From: Blakeslea trispora
Lineage: Eukaryota; Mucoromycota; Mucoromycetes; Mucorales; Choanephoraceae
Direction: 5' to 3'
Length of the DNA stretch: 64,000 nt
Assembly: GCA_025331445.1 (NCBI GenBank)
Contig: JAIWNE010000001.1
Coordinates: 124,001 to 188,000 of the forward strand
The position numbers and the translations under genes are program-made. The notes beneath the pieces were generated by a model. That model worked only from the letters and a program-made list of their open reading frames with translations. It did no database searches and was not told the DNA's origin. Below, in pieces: positions 1-11,026 of the stretch; within the stretch, counting starts at the first letter, position 1, and each line of letters begins with the position of its first letter.

Positions 1-1523
1 AGAGTCGTATGGGTGATATTGGAGGTTCTACTTATCTTGGCTTCTGTGGTGCTCTCTTTAGTCCTGATGGCAAGAGCATTGTATCGCATGGTGCAAATGG
101 TTCTTTCCACCTTTGGCAAGAACAGGCTACCCAAGGACATTGGGCACCTGAGGTGGCCATCAGTGGACACTTCAAGTCTGTCGAAAGCGTAGCTTGGGAT
201 CCTCGTTCTCGTTATTTACTGTCAGCCAGTTTGGATCAAACCACTCGTTTGTTTGCTCCTTGGAATAGATCGTCTGGAGAAGGTAAAGTGACAACATGGC
301 ATGAAGTAGGTCGTCCTCAAGTCCACGGTTACGATATCAAATGTATTGCCTTTGTTCATGATTGGCAATTTGTCTCTGGTGCCGATGAAAAGGTATTGCG
401 TCTTTTTGATGCACCTCGCTCCTGTGTTCAGAGTTTGGCTCAATTGACAGATGATGCTGAAGTACTGTCAGGCATTGAGAGCCGACCTGTGGGCGCCAAC
501 TTACCTGCTCTTGGTTTATCCAACAAAGCTGTCTTTGAAGGCGACTCTGTTCCTCAACAAGAGCAAAGTCAAGAAGTCGGTAGCCACTCTGCTACAGCTG
601 CTTCTGCTGAAGCATTAGCTCAAGTAATGAACCATCCTCCTTATGAAGAGCATTTGCTGCAGCACACTTTATGGCCTGAAGTTGAGAAGCTTTACGGTCA
701 CTCCTATGAACTCATAGCTGTAGATGCTACACACGATGGTCAATATGTCGCTTCCGCATGTAAAGCTGCTAATCCCGAATACGCTGTTGTGCGTCTGTTT
801 GATACCAAGCACTGGAAAGAAGTACCTACAAAGATTGATGCTCATGCCTTGACAGTAACTCAAATTCGATTCTCTCACAACGATCGTTATCTCTTGACTG
901 TCTCTAGAGATCGATTCTGGAGCATCTCAGAACGTACAGAAGATCCAGAAACACCTTACCGACTAGTAGCCAAAAACAAAGCACACGCCCGTATCATTTG
1001 GGATTGTTCTTGGTCTCACGATGATAAGTTGTTTGTAACAGGATCACGTGATAAGACCTTGAAGGTTTGGTCAAAACAAGATGACAAATGGGATTGTGTT
1101 GCTACTATTAAGTGTGAAGAAGCCATTACAGCTGTCGATTTTGCTCCTGTATTGGTGAATGATAGGTAAAATAGAACACACAAGGGTCACATGCTTAAGC
1201 TCGATGAATTCTAATGTGTTTATTTTAGATATGTTGTTGCTGTGGGCTTAGAAAATGGTCAAATTCAATTATTGACTAGCGTAGAACAACAGATAAACCA
1301 ATGGGAGACATGGCAATGTTTAGATGCAAGGTATAACTATAAAATAATCAATGAAGATATCCACAAAAGATACTGACAGTAAAAAAAAAATGATAGACTG
1401 TGTCACTTTGGTGTTGTTCGATCTCTATCATGGCGTAAGCCCAGTTCAACAGAAGCCAACGTATTGCAACTAGCCTCTGGAGGAGAAGACCATGCTGTTA
1501 GAATTTTTAATGTAGAATATTAG
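1..1523 (+). CDS. ELP2: Elongator complex protein 2, 3' part
   Basis: This is the C-terminal part of the WD40 protein Elp2, a subunit of Elongator, which modifies wobble uridines in tRNA. The 5' end lies outside the window, so the Met at 9 is internal. Exons are <1-1165, 1229-1330 and 1397-1523, joined in frame through GT-AG introns. Visible WD repeats include FSPDGKSIVSHGANGSFHLW, SVAWDPRSRYLLSASLDQTTRLF, the block ending VTGSRDKTLKVW, and the terminal repeat GGEDHAVRIF. The run with split WD repeats around a long middle insert (SRPVGANLPALGLSNKA) matches my memory of the Elp2 double propeller. The stop codon overlaps that of the convergent gene on the minus strand. The family call is by recognition, not by search. 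Confidence 0.9.
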
Positions 1524-2158
1524 TCCACAGACTCAAGAACTTTCTTGACTGTTTTGTATAGTTGAAGGCGTTCAGACAAAGCTGATTGAACTGTAGAATC
1601 AATAGCTGCCTCTGTAGTCCAAAATTCAATAAAACTCTGCATTTGATCAGAGGCTTTTGACATGTAACTTGGTAGAGTCATCCAAAGTGTGTTCTTGTAG
1701 GTGTATTCTTTCTGATACATAAAAGCTAACTGAGCAATCATCTCATGCACCTCCATGGGCGTTAGGACTGTGACTTGGATTAGAGATTGTGTTGAGAGAG
1801 CAACAGGCTTTGAAGGGGAAGGTGTCCAAGTCTTGTGTAGGTGACGAGTAGCCTCTAATTCAAGCTGCCTCCAGTCATTTGTCACCTTCTCAAACATAGA
1901 CATGATTTGCTTTAATTGATCAATTGATTTCTCGGCAGATTTTGTTTGTTTGAAAATAAGACGCGAAGGATCAACATGATGCTGCTCAACAACAGAGGGA
2001 TGTTCTAGAGTAGCTGTCTGTTGCGAAATAAGGTTACTGATAGACTGCAATACATTAAATGAACTGTTGAACAGACGCTGCCACGTGTTGCATAGCACAA
2101 GTCCTCTATTGAGTAGGCTGATTGATACGCTACGTTCTTGAAGCTGGCTTTGTTGCAT
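1520..2158 (-). CDS. AIRIM/C1orf109-like protein (tentative)
   Basis: This is a single-exon gene for about 212 residues, predicted to be mostly helical. I chose the Met at 2158 because a CT-rich leader, typical of this genome, lies immediately before it; the frame is open further upstream to 2242. Order and motifs resemble animal C1orf109/AIRIM, a partner of the AFG2 AAA-ATPases in 60S ribosome maturation. An N-terminal helix has a W-Q pair and a run like LQSISNLISQQ. A middle helix follows, then a proline before a helix containing YQKEYTYKNTLW and SYMSKASDQM, which correspond to a HYRKSYLKRKYLL-like block in the human protein. This is a remembered similarity over about 200 residues and could be chance between helical proteins. 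Otherwise it is a conserved hypothetical protein. Confidence 0.5.
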   Translation of the reverse strand: MQQSQLQERSVSISLLNRGLVLCNTWQRLFNSSFNVLQSISNLISQQTATLEHPSVVEQHHVDPSRLIFKQTKSAEKSIDQLKQIMSMFEKVTNDWRQLELEATRHLHKTWTPSPSKPVALSTQSLIQVTVLTPMEVHEMIAQLAFMYQKEYTYKNTLWMTLPSYMSKASDQMQSFIEFWTTEAAIDSTVQSALSERLQLYKTVKKVLESVD

Positions 2159-2775
2159 TTGGAAAGAAGAGAGAGAGAGAAAGAGAAAAACAAGACAGAC
2201 AGATCTTTTGATTTCCGGATCGAGACGTATTCTTTCCTCCAATCAAAAGCTAAATTATTTCAATTTCCGACACATTCTTTGGGTGGGAGGTTAATCCCAG
2301 CTTCATATGGACACCGTTACAAACTTCCTCTTCTCCTCCCCTCACCTAATAAAGGGTATGTATACAACTAGCATGTCCTATTCTCGATTTGATGCAATGA
2401 TGTGGCCACTCTACCTGTTTCGATGATGACGATGAATGAAGCGATAGCATGAAAGACAATGGATGGATGGATGAATGAATGAATAGATTTGATCAGACCA
2501 GCATGTTCAAAGTACGATAATATGTGTGGCAGTTCTTTAAAGTATATGCACTCTCTTTTTCGGGGCATCAGCAGACTGGCCTCAAGAAGCCACACACTTT
2601 TAGCTTATTCATTCACTCAGCAACCAAAAACATACTTCTTTTTTTCTATCTGCTTCATCAGACATCTTCAGGATCATCTCATTCATCACAATCGGATAAA
2701 TAGATCAACTGCTTCTTTTTTGAAACTTCTGTAAACATGAACTAACCTCATGACTTGTATTAGATTTGAATCAAG

Positions 2776-3597
2776 ATGGGTCGCGTCATTCGTGCTCAAA
2801 GAAAAGGTGCCGGAAGTATCTTCAAGTCTCACACCGTTGGCCGTAAGGGTGCTGCTCAACTCCGTGTTTTCGACTTTGCTGAACGTCATGGTTATATCCG
2901 TGGTATTGTCAAGGAAATTGTTCACGATCCCGGAAGAGGTGCTCCTCTTGCCAAGGTTGTCTTCCGTGACCCCTACAAGTAAGTTCTTTTTATTTTTTAA
3001 TGTGCCTGATCAAGGAAACTTATGATTGCTGATAGGTACAAGCTCCGTACCGAAACCTTCATTGCCACTGAAGGTATGTACACTGGTCAATTCGTCTATG
3101 CCGGTAAGAAGGCCTCTTTGAACATTGGTAACGTCTTGCCTTTGGCTTCCATGCCCGAAGGTACCGTTATCTGTAACGTCGAAGAAAAGGTTGGTGACCG
3201 TGGTGCTATTGCCCGTACCTCTGGTAACTACGTTACCATCATCGGTCACGGTGATGACGGTAAGACCCGTATTCGTTTGCCCTCTGGTGCCAAGAAGATC
3301 ATCCCCTCTACTTCTCGTGCCGTTGTCGGTATCGTTGCTGGTGGTGGTCGTATTGACAAGCCCTTGTTGAAGGCTGGTCGTGCTTACCACAAGTTCAGAG
3401 TTAAGCGTAACAGCTGGCCCAAGACTCGTGGTGTTGCCATGAACCCCGTTGATCACCCTCACGGTGGTGGTAACCATCAACACATTGGTAAGGCCTCTAC
3501 TATGGCTCGTGACTCTCCTGCTGGTCAAAAGGTTGGTTTGATTGCTGCTCGTCGTACTGGTCTCCTCCGTGGTACCAAGAAGATCAAGGATGCTTAA
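2776..3597 (+). CDS. RPL8: 60S ribosomal protein L8 (uL2)
   Basis: Large-subunit ribosomal protein uL2, which sits near the peptidyl-transferase centre. Exon 1 is 2776-2978 and exon 2 is 3036-3597, separated by one 57-nt GT-AG intron in the DPYK/YKLRTE segment. The mature protein is about 254 residues, the usual eukaryotic length. The N-terminus is [16 protein letters not shown]. The hallmark block [14 protein letters not shown] carries the conserved histidines, and the C-terminus is [13 protein letters not shown] possible 5'UTR intron may end at TTGTATTAG just before the ATG. The C-rich, biased codon use is typical of a highly expressed gene. Near-certain identification. Confidence 0.98.
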
Positions 3598-4636
3598 ACT
3601 CTTTAATTAAGCAAGTTCTTGCTTTTTTTGTTTAATTTTTTTCTTTCCTTTAAAAAAATAAAAGCTAACCTCTTCCTTATAATTTTGTTTCCCTTTGTTG
3701 GCTGTTTTGGTTTATTAAAGCATTTGATATGAATTGCCATTTGTGTAGCGGGTTATTTGATCTTGGCCTCATATTTCGATTTTTCCTTTTTCAGGCATAC
3801 TTGACAGTCTATGTTTATTCAAATTGAACATATAAAGTATATGCATCAAATTGTATTCTAAATCCATTCTCTGTTCAGATGAAGCGTACGAGTAATGAAC
3901 GTCACAGAATAACAGGTGCCTTAGTTACTATATTTCAATCTAGTACAATCGCCGAGCTTCATTCATGTTGTGGTGAAAAAAAAAAATGTAGAGGCTCTAT
4001 ATAGCTCACAGATTATTTCCACTAGAGTTTTTCTTTTATCTACCTAACGAGTTTTGTTTGTTTTATTTGTATTTTATCTTTTAGTTTATACTAGAATCGT
4101 TGTGATTAATTGTACCTGTGATAATTGAAGGCTATGTTAATCATGCTTAGGTAAATGAAGACCCAAATTGCTTGTAATTCATTTGATAGCTATAAACTTC
4201 TTTTTTAAAAAAAAGAATACAAGTACATTTTGAAGCTACATTTGGTTCGCTTGCTTAGAAGAAAGTAAGCTCTGTAAATACTATCTCCATCATGTTAGGG
4301 CTTTGATAGATTGAAACATGAATTTTGGTTGAACCAACTGCAAACGAGCAAATGAAATTGGCAAAGGATGACCACTCTTTTTCCTTTTTATAAAACTAAA
4401 TATACGCTTATCAAGTTGGATCTATTTCACATGATTGATTAAACTGCACAAAGAACATCATATAGTAAAATTACCAACGGGCTTTATCCATTTGTCCGCT
4501 TTATTTTTCTCTGGTGGTGTCAGATCTTCTAAAGTAACAAACAAGGTCTTTATTTTATCTTTCTTGGGCAATTACGCTTTTCCTTTCTTTTCTCTTCTCG
4601 TTTAATTGTTCTCTCTGTTTGTAGTCAGCATTTACT
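3598..4636. other. Intergenic, no gene seen
   Basis: About 1 kb of AT-rich sequence between RPL8 and the next plus-strand gene. AATAAA-like signals occur near 3655, consistent with RPL8 3' end formation. No credible ORF, tRNA or repeat was recognised. Confidence 0.6.
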
Positions 4637-5766
4637 ATGCCAGCTTCAAAGCTCCTATCATCAGTTCTGAACACATCAGAACTGAGCAAACCTAATGATC
4701 CTATACTTTCACCAACTTTGCCTCCTAGTCCTATTCAAACCACATCCACCAATGTAATTCGAATTCAGATGGCACTACCTGAGGATGAAAACAGAGAGGA
4801 TGAGGAAATAGATGATGGATTACCAAGATCGATTCCTACCACACCAAAATTAGTTTATCAGCAGCAGACACTCAGACTTGCAGACAAAGAGGAAATTCAC
4901 TTGCCTGCAGTAAAACATATGCATATACAACGAAAGGAAAAGGAAGTTTCCAGCAAAACTACAGATCCTATATTGAAAGCTATCGAGAAGAAGCGAAATT
5001 TAGTAGAAAAAAAGCAAACAAACCGAGCTAAGGAATCGAAGATTGAGCAAATGTCACAAATATCTATATCATCTACTTCGCTTTATCCACTAAGAGAAGA
5101 TATTGAACTCGATTCACCAACCCCAGCTGCCTTAGATATGGATTCATACGACCTATCTTATTCCGATTTTAAAATGAGAAGATCGTTTGCTAAAGCGTCT
5201 CTTTATCATCGATTGAAACAAAGAGTTAAATATACATTTGCAAGACTATTTGGTCAAAGACATAGAGCTCATAAAGTAAGCGAAAAAAAAACTAACCCTC
5301 CTACAGAGAATAAGCACAATTAACTATCTATATCGCTCATTAGTCAAATCATTCGAGGCGAATGAGGTCTGATGAACACATTCCCTCGGAGCTCAAAGAA
5401 TTAACACCGAATACAAGTCGATATTGTAAGTATATTCTGTTTATATTAGAAAACAAGATGATTGAAAAGGAACACACAATTATAGTGTCAAGATCTATTT
5501 CTGCTATCGCTATTGCTGGAAAAGATAGCGATATTGAGGAGGATGAGGATGAAAGCGAAGAAGAAGAGGAGCAGGAAGTGGAAAAAGTTCAACCAAAGAA
5601 ACTTGAGGGTCCGCCTATCTACTGCCGTAATATTGCTACTTCTATACTTTATAACCTATCAAAAACAGAACCTGTAGCTGGCCATTACTCGTCGCCTCAA
5701 GTAGGGTCTGGCGATGCATATAACATCAAGGTTCTTTGCGAACAAAGCTTCTTTGGAACCTCTTGA
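4637..5766 (+). CDS. Hypothetical low-complexity protein
   Basis: Two open segments join in frame through a consensus intron: exon 1 4637-5275, intron 5276-5343 (GTAAGC, an ACTAAC branch site, CATTAG), exon 2 5344-5766. The product is about 353 residues. It has Ser/Pro/Thr-rich stretches (LSPTLPPSPIQTTS), a basic block (KASLYHRLKQRVKYTFARLF) and an acidic tract of about 25 residues (DSDIEEDEDESEEEEE). There are no signal peptide or transmembrane segments and I recognise no domain. A CT-rich leader precedes the ATG. It is probably a lineage-specific regulatory or nuclear protein, but no function can be given. Confidence 0.6.
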
Positions 5767-5951
5767 TGAGTTTCTCCGAGGTCAATTTCTTGCCTATTTG
5801 TGTTTTACTATTTAGTTTGATTAATTACAAATAAACGTTTTCAGAAAGCTCAAAAAATAGCATGTAATCTTTTATTTATTTACAAGTGAATAGTAACCTC
5901 AGTAAGAGAAAATGAATAGACTCGCTATGTATGTATGTATATGTGTATATA

Positions 5952-8296
5952 TTATAATGCAGATTGCTGTTGTTGAAAGCCCGGTTGATCAAGACCTACA
6001 AAGTATGTCATTAAGGTTTTCTTCAATTCACCAAAATAGGCAGATGATGTGTTTTGATCACCAGTCAAATTTGTCTCCATCGCTAAATCTTGTGTGCTTA
6101 AGCTTGCTTCAGATCCTGAAAGACTACCTGTGGTAGTGCTATTATCCAAAGGTAGCATACTTGTCCAGAAGCTAAGGTCGGTATCGGCTTCATTATGTGT
6201 AGCATCCTTGCCTCCAATTTGATTAAAGCTACCAGCCTTTTGAACTCGCTGCATAAGCACCTTTAGAGTAAGATACAAATTGTTTTGCGCTCTTGCCCTA
6301 ATATGAGGGTTTTTGGCTTTCTTTAGCATGGACATGGCATCGCTTGCAATGAGAAGCCAATGTAGTTCTACAGTACATGGCAAGCGGCAGTACAGTACAT
6401 AGAAAATTTTGGCAATAGCATCGCAGCAGACAGACACAATCAAAAGTGCGCGGTCACCATCAAAGCGTTCCATGTTGGCACCCATCAGATCAGTACCACC
6501 AGGAGATTGCATCACACGGGTCTCTAAAGCAAGCCAATATGCATAGTAGAGTTGATTAAGATAGATAGCATAAGGATTTTGACATTGTTGAATTCGATCT
6601 GTTTGAAGATACTCTAAAGGCGATTCGGACAGACGTAAATCAGGTGGCAAACTCTTCCAAAAACTGAGTAATTGGTTTTCAAGATGTTCAATATCGCTCA
6701 CAAGCACTGAGGCTCGAGTACCTGCCAAGAGCTCCCATTTCAACTCGTTTGCCTGTACTGACATTTGCGAGTTGTGTAGTCGTACTACATGATAAAAAAC
6801 TTGAACTGCATCCTTAATCTCTTGATTGTTGATTTCATTCGCCAGTAAAGTTGGTGACCCAATTCCGTTTTCGTACAGAATCGATGAAAAGTCGCAGAGA
6901 CCATCGTAAGACATGTACATGTAAACTTCAAGATAGCGTATGGTGTAATACATTCGTCGCCACGATTCGGCTTCTGCAATTTCAGGTGTGACAGGTGTTT
7001 GAGAAGTGATATTTTGTACAATATGAATGTATTTGTCTCTAAGTTGACACACCATGCGCCAAGCCATATTGACATATGTTCTAGCTTCTGAATTAAACAA
7101 CAAGATCATGGCACTTTGAGCTAAAAGCATTAATGTGGCTGCTATCATCAAGTTGGGTTCTTCTTCAAACAAGACATCTTCCAGCTGATTTTTTGCCTCT
7201 TGACGAAAAATCTCGGCTAAGCCCTCACGTGTCAGTGGCGGAGAGATGATCATGACATGACGGCACTGAGAGTAGGCAATGAAGGCTGCCATGGCAGAAG
7301 CTGTCATGGAAGATGGATTAGATTCGAAAAGCGGGAGATAATAAGGCTGACAAAAAAGCGGACTTAGTAGACCCTGACATTGAAAATATGACCTGATTAA
7401 TTGTTGCTTTATAAAGGTTCGTGTTATATAATCGCAATTGATGTTTTCGATAAATTTAGTCTTTTTTGGCTGGTGCTTGTTTTTGAAAAAACTGTGCAAG
7501 ACATATTCCACTTTTAACATCCGATTGGTAACTTCAAGCTGCTGTTGAGATCTGTTGGCAAAGTAATTGGGTGTCCTTTGAGGGAAGACTGTTGCATTGA
7601 AAAATGGCAAAGACTGAGAGAGGAAGGCGGCAACGTCTGAGATAGTTTTGATAGAAGTTTGGAAAGACATGCCTTCTGGACCTTGTGTAATGGTCAATTT
7701 CCATTCATTTTCAGACGAATAAAGTTTAGAGCGCTTTGTACTTGTGTGAACACAATGTACTGGATCAGTACATTCACACGTTGGAATACTGGTATTCTGA
7801 CTATAGCGTCTATCACTACAGCTGCTGAAACAACTGCCACTGGCCGTACTACTACCACTTGAGCTCATAGCATCACTTATGTCTTGATAGTCATCCTCTT
7901 GGGTAAATGGAAGTGATAGATAGGGACTTGACGAAACAGGATTGGATGATTCCAATCGAATTTTCACGTTAAACAATCTTAATTGCTCTTCCATATTGAC
8001 CATATCTTGTTCCATTAGCCGAACTTGTTCTAGTAATCTATTCTTCTTGCTGTTAGGGACAGTCTTCTTAAGAACTGTGGGCTTGGCAGTGTATTTGAAG
8101 ACACAGGCTAGCTTCATCTTAATGCATCTTTCACATTGATGCCCTTGCGTTACTTTGCACTTTCTCCGGTGAGCACGGCAGTTTTCGCCTAATGAAAAAG
8201 AGATTAACTTCGCAGCTTCAAAACAGACGCAAAAGAAGAGACTTTACAAGGTTTGTTTCGCTTTTGTTTATTGTTCTCATCATAAACAGAAGACAT
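5952..8296 (-). CDS. Zn2Cys6 transcription factor
   Basis: Fungal binuclear zinc-cluster regulator of about 761 residues. Exon 1 is 8248-8296 and exon 2 is 5952-8188, with a 59-nt intron splitting the first zinc-cluster cysteine codon. The assembled cluster has Cys at residues 17, 20, 27, 35, 38 and 45 (C-x2-C-x6-C-x7-C-x2-C-x6-C), preceded by basic KQKRNKP. A short coiled-coil-like linker (LLEQVRLMEQDMVNMEEQL) follows. The remainder is helical and fits the fungal-specific middle homology domain, with landmarks such as ESWRRMYYTIRYLEVYMYM. Target genes cannot be inferred. It is divergent from the F-box/Kelch gene and shares a 680-bp spacer with it. Confidence 0.9.
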
Positions 8297-8976
8297 AATA
8301 GCAGAAGCTCATAGCCTTTCGTGCGTGCACCCAGAAATAGAAAAGAAGAAAAAGGGAAGAAAAAACAAAAAATAAAATAAAAAAAAAAGTTTAAAAATAT
8401 AAGGGTAACTTATCAAAAAAGGAGAAAAGTAGAAAAAGGAAATTCAAGTGTCGAAACAAATTCTGGCAAAACTGGTTGAGACCCTCGAGCACATGATTGC
8501 CCCATATTTTATTTAAAGGCAGAGAGAATTCTTGACAGTCAAAGTTCGTACAGCCTAACTTGTTTCTACAAAAAGCTAATTACAAAAAGAGAAGAAACCG
8601 CTCTTTTTTTTTTTGGCTGTCTGATAAGCTTACATCATTTGCTATTGGAACTTTTTTTTTCTTTTTCTCGATTGTCATGTTTTTTACAGTCATGTGTAAT
8701 AGACTTATTAAGACAGAAAAATTGTGTCGATTCAAGACAAGCTAGCTAATTTCAACTTCCTCTAGACATGACTGACCAAGTTTAATCGATTCATGAACAA
8801 TGAGAACTTGAAGGTTTCAAAACCATAGTAACAAAAATGTCCACACCAACAAATTTAGAATAGTCAAAATAACCAGATATGCAAAATTAGTAAAGTGACA
8901 TCACAAAAAGAATAAATTTTATGCATTTTTCTCTTTTTCCTTCCCTTTCTTTCTCTTGTCTTATTTTACGCTAAAG
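8297..8976. promoter_or_regulatory. Divergent intergenic promoter region
   Basis: A 680-bp AT-rich spacer lies between two divergently transcribed genes and must contain both promoters. Poly-A/poly-T tracts are visible near 8340-8400, 8600 and 8655, and a CT-rich leader at 8930-8960 precedes the plus-strand ATG. No specific operator was identified. Confidence 0.4.
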
Positions 8977-11026
8977 ATGTCAACAACTAACATTTTCGAT
9001 CTAAGCTTGGATATCAAATATATCATCCTTGCCTGTTTAGACAACAGGTCGTTGGCTCGCTTGGCTCAGACGTGCACTTACTTTGGTAATCATTATTTTT
9101 TGCTATTTGCATATATCACTTGCAGTTTATTCATTATTCTCTATAGGTCGTCTTGTACGCAAAGTCATGTCTTTTCGCAACGCACGAGTCACTATTGCCA
9201 ACAACATTATGCCTAAACCACCACCCTTCCTGAACTACAGGGCAGGCGTTTCAATTGGATCTATTTTCTATATGCCATTTATCAACGAAAGTCCATTTTG
9301 TTATTGCTATGATCTTGATCGTCATATTTGGACAATACACAAGTTGACCTTGATTGGCATGACTCATATACAACCCCAAATTACCTGTGCTTCGGTAATT
9401 GGCAATAAGATTTACCTTGTTGGCGGTCGCTTGTTGAATTCGTACATCTTGTCCAATGCGGTGATAGAGATTGACACAGATAATTTTAACACACGTATTA
9501 TTAATGATGCTGAGGGCTCTCCACCGAGGCCAAGGCACGAGCACTCAGTCGACGCTATTGCCAATCGATTCCTAGTTGTTTTTGGTGGGCTTTGCTACAA
9601 TTCAGTTGGTAAGTTCTACTCTGTTTGATGTTGAGACCAATTTAATCATATCAGCTTTTAGGTGAAAATGACGTATACGTATATGACAAAGTTGACAATC
9701 GATGGTTTGTACCTCCTGTTAGTGGGTAAGTGCTTACATTAGGTTTGGAAGCTAAAAGAAGAAAAAGTTAAAAAAGTTTCTATAGACATTTACCTCATCT
9801 ACGATTCGGTCACGCAAGTGCAGTTATAGGCACTGATCTGTATATTCATGGAGGAGCACAGTTAGAAAACGATAGTAGCTATACTGTCTATGACGATCTC
9901 TACAAATTGGATTGCAAAGAATGGGTATGGTACAAGTATGAGCATCCTGAAGTAGAACGATATTTAAGAAACCAAGATGTGTCCCTTGGAGAGCCATCTC
10001 TCCACAGAGAACATCTAATTGCTACCAACGGTGATAGTCCTTATGACAGATTCCAGTCATACATGTATAGTTATGGGCATAAACTTATTATTTTTGGTGG
10101 CCATTCAATACGTGAAGACGAAGATGACAATGAAATTCTCTGCAGTTATTCATTAGATGAGCTTTGTGTATTCAATGTAAAGCGAAACGCATGGAGCCTA
10201 CTCCATGCCTCAATACTGCAGGAAGGGCCCTTGGAAGAAGACAATGCAAAAACCACAGAAGAATCCGTGACAGTTTCTGATATGAGTATTGCTCCTGTCA
10301 TGCTAGACGGGTATGGTATTCGCATATACATTTTTGCTGGTCATAAAGCTGCCGAAGTACCAAGATCAACGGAACAATTAATAGAAACAGATCGTTCTTC
10401 CCATTCTTCCAAACACTCGCTTGACAGTAACGTTTTTTCTGATCAGCATTATACCACACTTCCAAGTATCACTGAGCAAACACAGTCAAGCGATACTATG
10501 GATGACTCAATGCAGTCTTATGCAGCCGGACAAAAAACAATTGAACAAACAGACGGCCTCAAGTTTGAAGACAGTGATACTAAATCAATAAACACAGAGC
10601 AGGCAAGCATTAAGATTCCACTCAAAGTTATGCTACGTTCTAAATATGCGAATTTAGGCAGATACACGAACTCCTAATCAAAATGGTATCTCATCCCATG
10701 TTCAGGAGCTTTTTCAAACTGTTGATCCGGATATGGTCAACAGGCATATTGAAAATGACCCTATGGAAGCTAATGAAGAATCTGAAATTATTGCACAAAA
10801 CAGTACAGACCATTCCCATAGTGGAAAGAAAGACAGCCGTCGAAGACCATCCATCAGTGTTATTCATCGAAAGCAACGATCTAATGAAGAAGACCCTCAT
10901 CGCTCCTTACCAGCTTCTTCATCAAGCCATTCTTCTATTGATAGCAGCAACAGTTCAGGTCTTTGGAAATCAAACAGACAGCGCAAGATAACTCCCTGTT
11001 CCATTGTACTTGAACTAATAGAATAA
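8977..11026 (+). CDS. F-box / Kelch-repeat protein
   Basis: Probable substrate adaptor of an SCF ubiquitin ligase, about 598 residues. Exons are 8977-9085, 9147-9608, 9662-9725, 9786-10626 and 10706-11026; their total is divisible by three. The N-terminus (FDLSLDIKYIILACLDNRSL) fits an F-box. Kelch-type blades follow: IGNKIYLVGGR, ANRFLVVFGG, RFGHASAVIGTDLYIHGG, HKLIIFGGHS and GIRIYIFAGH. The C-terminal 200 residues are Ser/Thr/Glu-rich and disordered. The last intron (10627-10705, GTTATG...TTCAG with a CTAAT) is inferred because the frame changes there. The F-box call is weaker than the Kelch call. Confidence 0.75.

Noticed and set aside
3010..3528. 172-codon antisense ORF inside RPL8
   Set aside because: It is the mirror of biased uL2 codons; the plus-strand protein is certain.
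5324..5361. Two separate small genes at 4637 and 5362
   Set aside because: A consensus intron 5276-5343 joins them in frame, so they are one gene.
8560..8745. 61-codon ORF in the divergent spacer
   Set aside because: Phe/Lys-rich translation of A and T runs; no motif or leader.
10620..10710. Apparent frameshift in the F-box/Kelch gene
   Set aside because: A 79-nt intron 10627-10705 with a CTAAT branch and TTCAG end restores the frame, and the whole CDS becomes a multiple of three.
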